Source: an uncultured Saprospiraceae bacterium (GTDB lineage: Bacteria; Bacteroidota; Bacteroidia; Chitinophagales; Saprospiraceae). Taken from it: 44,046 nucleotides of DNA. Within the stretch, counting starts at the first letter, position 1, and the number at the start of each line of letters is the position of its first letter. The position numbers and the translations under genes were made by a program. This document shows, one piece after another, positions 43,706 to 44,046 of the stretch. The stretch is taken from contig CAKZVJ010000269.1 of NCBI GenBank assembly GCA_937923345.1, positions 1 to 44,046 of the forward strand, written 5' to 3'. The notes below the pieces were generated by a model, which was given only the letters and a program-made list of their open reading frames with translations, ran no database searches and had not been told where the DNA came from.

Positions 43706-44046
43706 ATGATAAAGCACTTTTTTATTTGTTTTTCTTTTTTGCTTTTCTGCATAAGCTCACATTCTCAAATGGTTCCTAATTTTGTAGCACAGGATATCAA
43801 TGGTAATTCCCATAATCTGTATTCTTATTTGAATGAAGAAAAAGTGGTTATCGTAGATGTATTCGCTACTTGGTGTACGGGCTGCTGGACCAACCATAAG
43901 CAAGAAAAATTAGCAAACCTTTATAAAACGTATGGACCAGAGGGAACCGACGAGCTGATGATTCTTTTTGTCGAAGGAGATCTTGACACTCCTGATGCTG
44001 CATTATTTACAGAGAATCCCTTTGGAGATTGGACAGAAAATGTGCC
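43706..44046 (+). CDS. Secreted thioredoxin-fold (TlpA/redoxin-like) protein, 3' end outside window
   Basis: The frame runs open to the last base, giving 113 residues of an unfinished protein. A signal peptide (HFFICFSFLLFCISSHSQ) is followed by a redoxin-like start (VPNFVAQDINGNSHNLYSYL) and an active-site motif WCTGC with Cys57 and Cys60 after VIVDVFAT, as in TlpA/thioredoxin-fold oxidoreductases. Related Bacteroidota proteins often continue into a T9SS sorting domain, which cannot be checked here. It lies 45 bases after the T9SS cargo gene and is probably co-transcribed with it. Confidence 0.82.
   Translation, partial: MIKHFFICFSFLLFCISSHSQMVPNFVAQDINGNSHNLYSYLNEEKVVIVDVFATWCTGCWTNHKQEKLANLYKTYGPEGTDELMILFVEGDLDTPDAALFTENPFGDWTENV

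Noticed and set aside
1-44046. tRNA, rRNA, riboswitch, integrase or insertion-sequence genes
   Set aside because: I looked on both strands for cloverleaf and transposase-like patterns and found none I could support.

Overview
The window looks like chromosomal DNA of a free-living Bacteroidota, most likely a Saprospiria/Lewinella-type organism. The grounds are two secreted proteins with type B type-IX-secretion (T9SS) C-terminal domains, an OmpA lipoprotein with the TPR/PD40/CRD/OmpA layout of PorE, tandem CotH proteins, several TAnnTTTG promoter elements of the Bacteroidota kind, start codons with poor Shine-Dalgarno sequences, and intergenic DNA full of short palindromic and tandem repeats. 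The placement is inferred from gene content; there is no rRNA or tRNA gene in the window.

Layout. 1-6969: 3' part of a giant repeat-built T9SS cargo protein, closed by a strong terminator. 6970-7650: repeat-rich spacer. 7651-8422: small membrane protein plus a VOC-fold protein. 8670-9462 (minus): very AT-rich lipoprotein/small membrane protein pair. 9939-11723: aspartyl-tRNA synthetase, preceded by a dispersed repeat. 11889-12413: five-helix membrane protein between two copies of a heptamer repeat. 12640-17551: a 1333-residue protein built like animal soluble adenylyl cyclase (two cyclase domains, NTPase, TPRs), overlapping a SdiA-regulated-type propeller lipoprotein. 17841-19841 (minus): PorE-like lipoprotein. 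20038-27617: LigD, a TPR/glycosyltransferase fusion (minus), a lamin-tail/Hint protein (minus), Ku, and an endonuclease/exonuclease/phosphatase protein whose start overlaps the Ku stop. 27826-32506 (minus): membrane-anchored subtilisin, ArgE-type deacylase, YfcC-type transporter. 32507-33345: repeat-only region with two octamer arrays. 33346-34620 (minus): cell-wall amidase. 34947-37862: SPFH/SHOCT protein, zinc-ribbon membrane protein, one-domain asparaginase and small membrane protein in one operon. 37943-41209: two tandem CotH proteins. 41261-41611 (minus): zinc-ribbon protein. 41747-43660: second T9SS cargo protein. 43706-end: start of a secreted thioredoxin-fold protein, cut by the window edge.

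How the parts fit. LigD and Ku form a bacterial end-joining pathway, and the nuclease coupled to Ku is a candidate end-processing partner. The PorE-like protein would anchor the T9SS that exports the two cargo proteins. The SPFH/zinc-ribbon pair resembles the Bacillus YdjI/YdjG membrane-stress proteins. The most notable items are the sAC-like cyclase with its catalytic residues split between two domains, the Ku-nuclease coupling, the higher-order repeat of the giant cargo protein, and several families of intergenic repeats.
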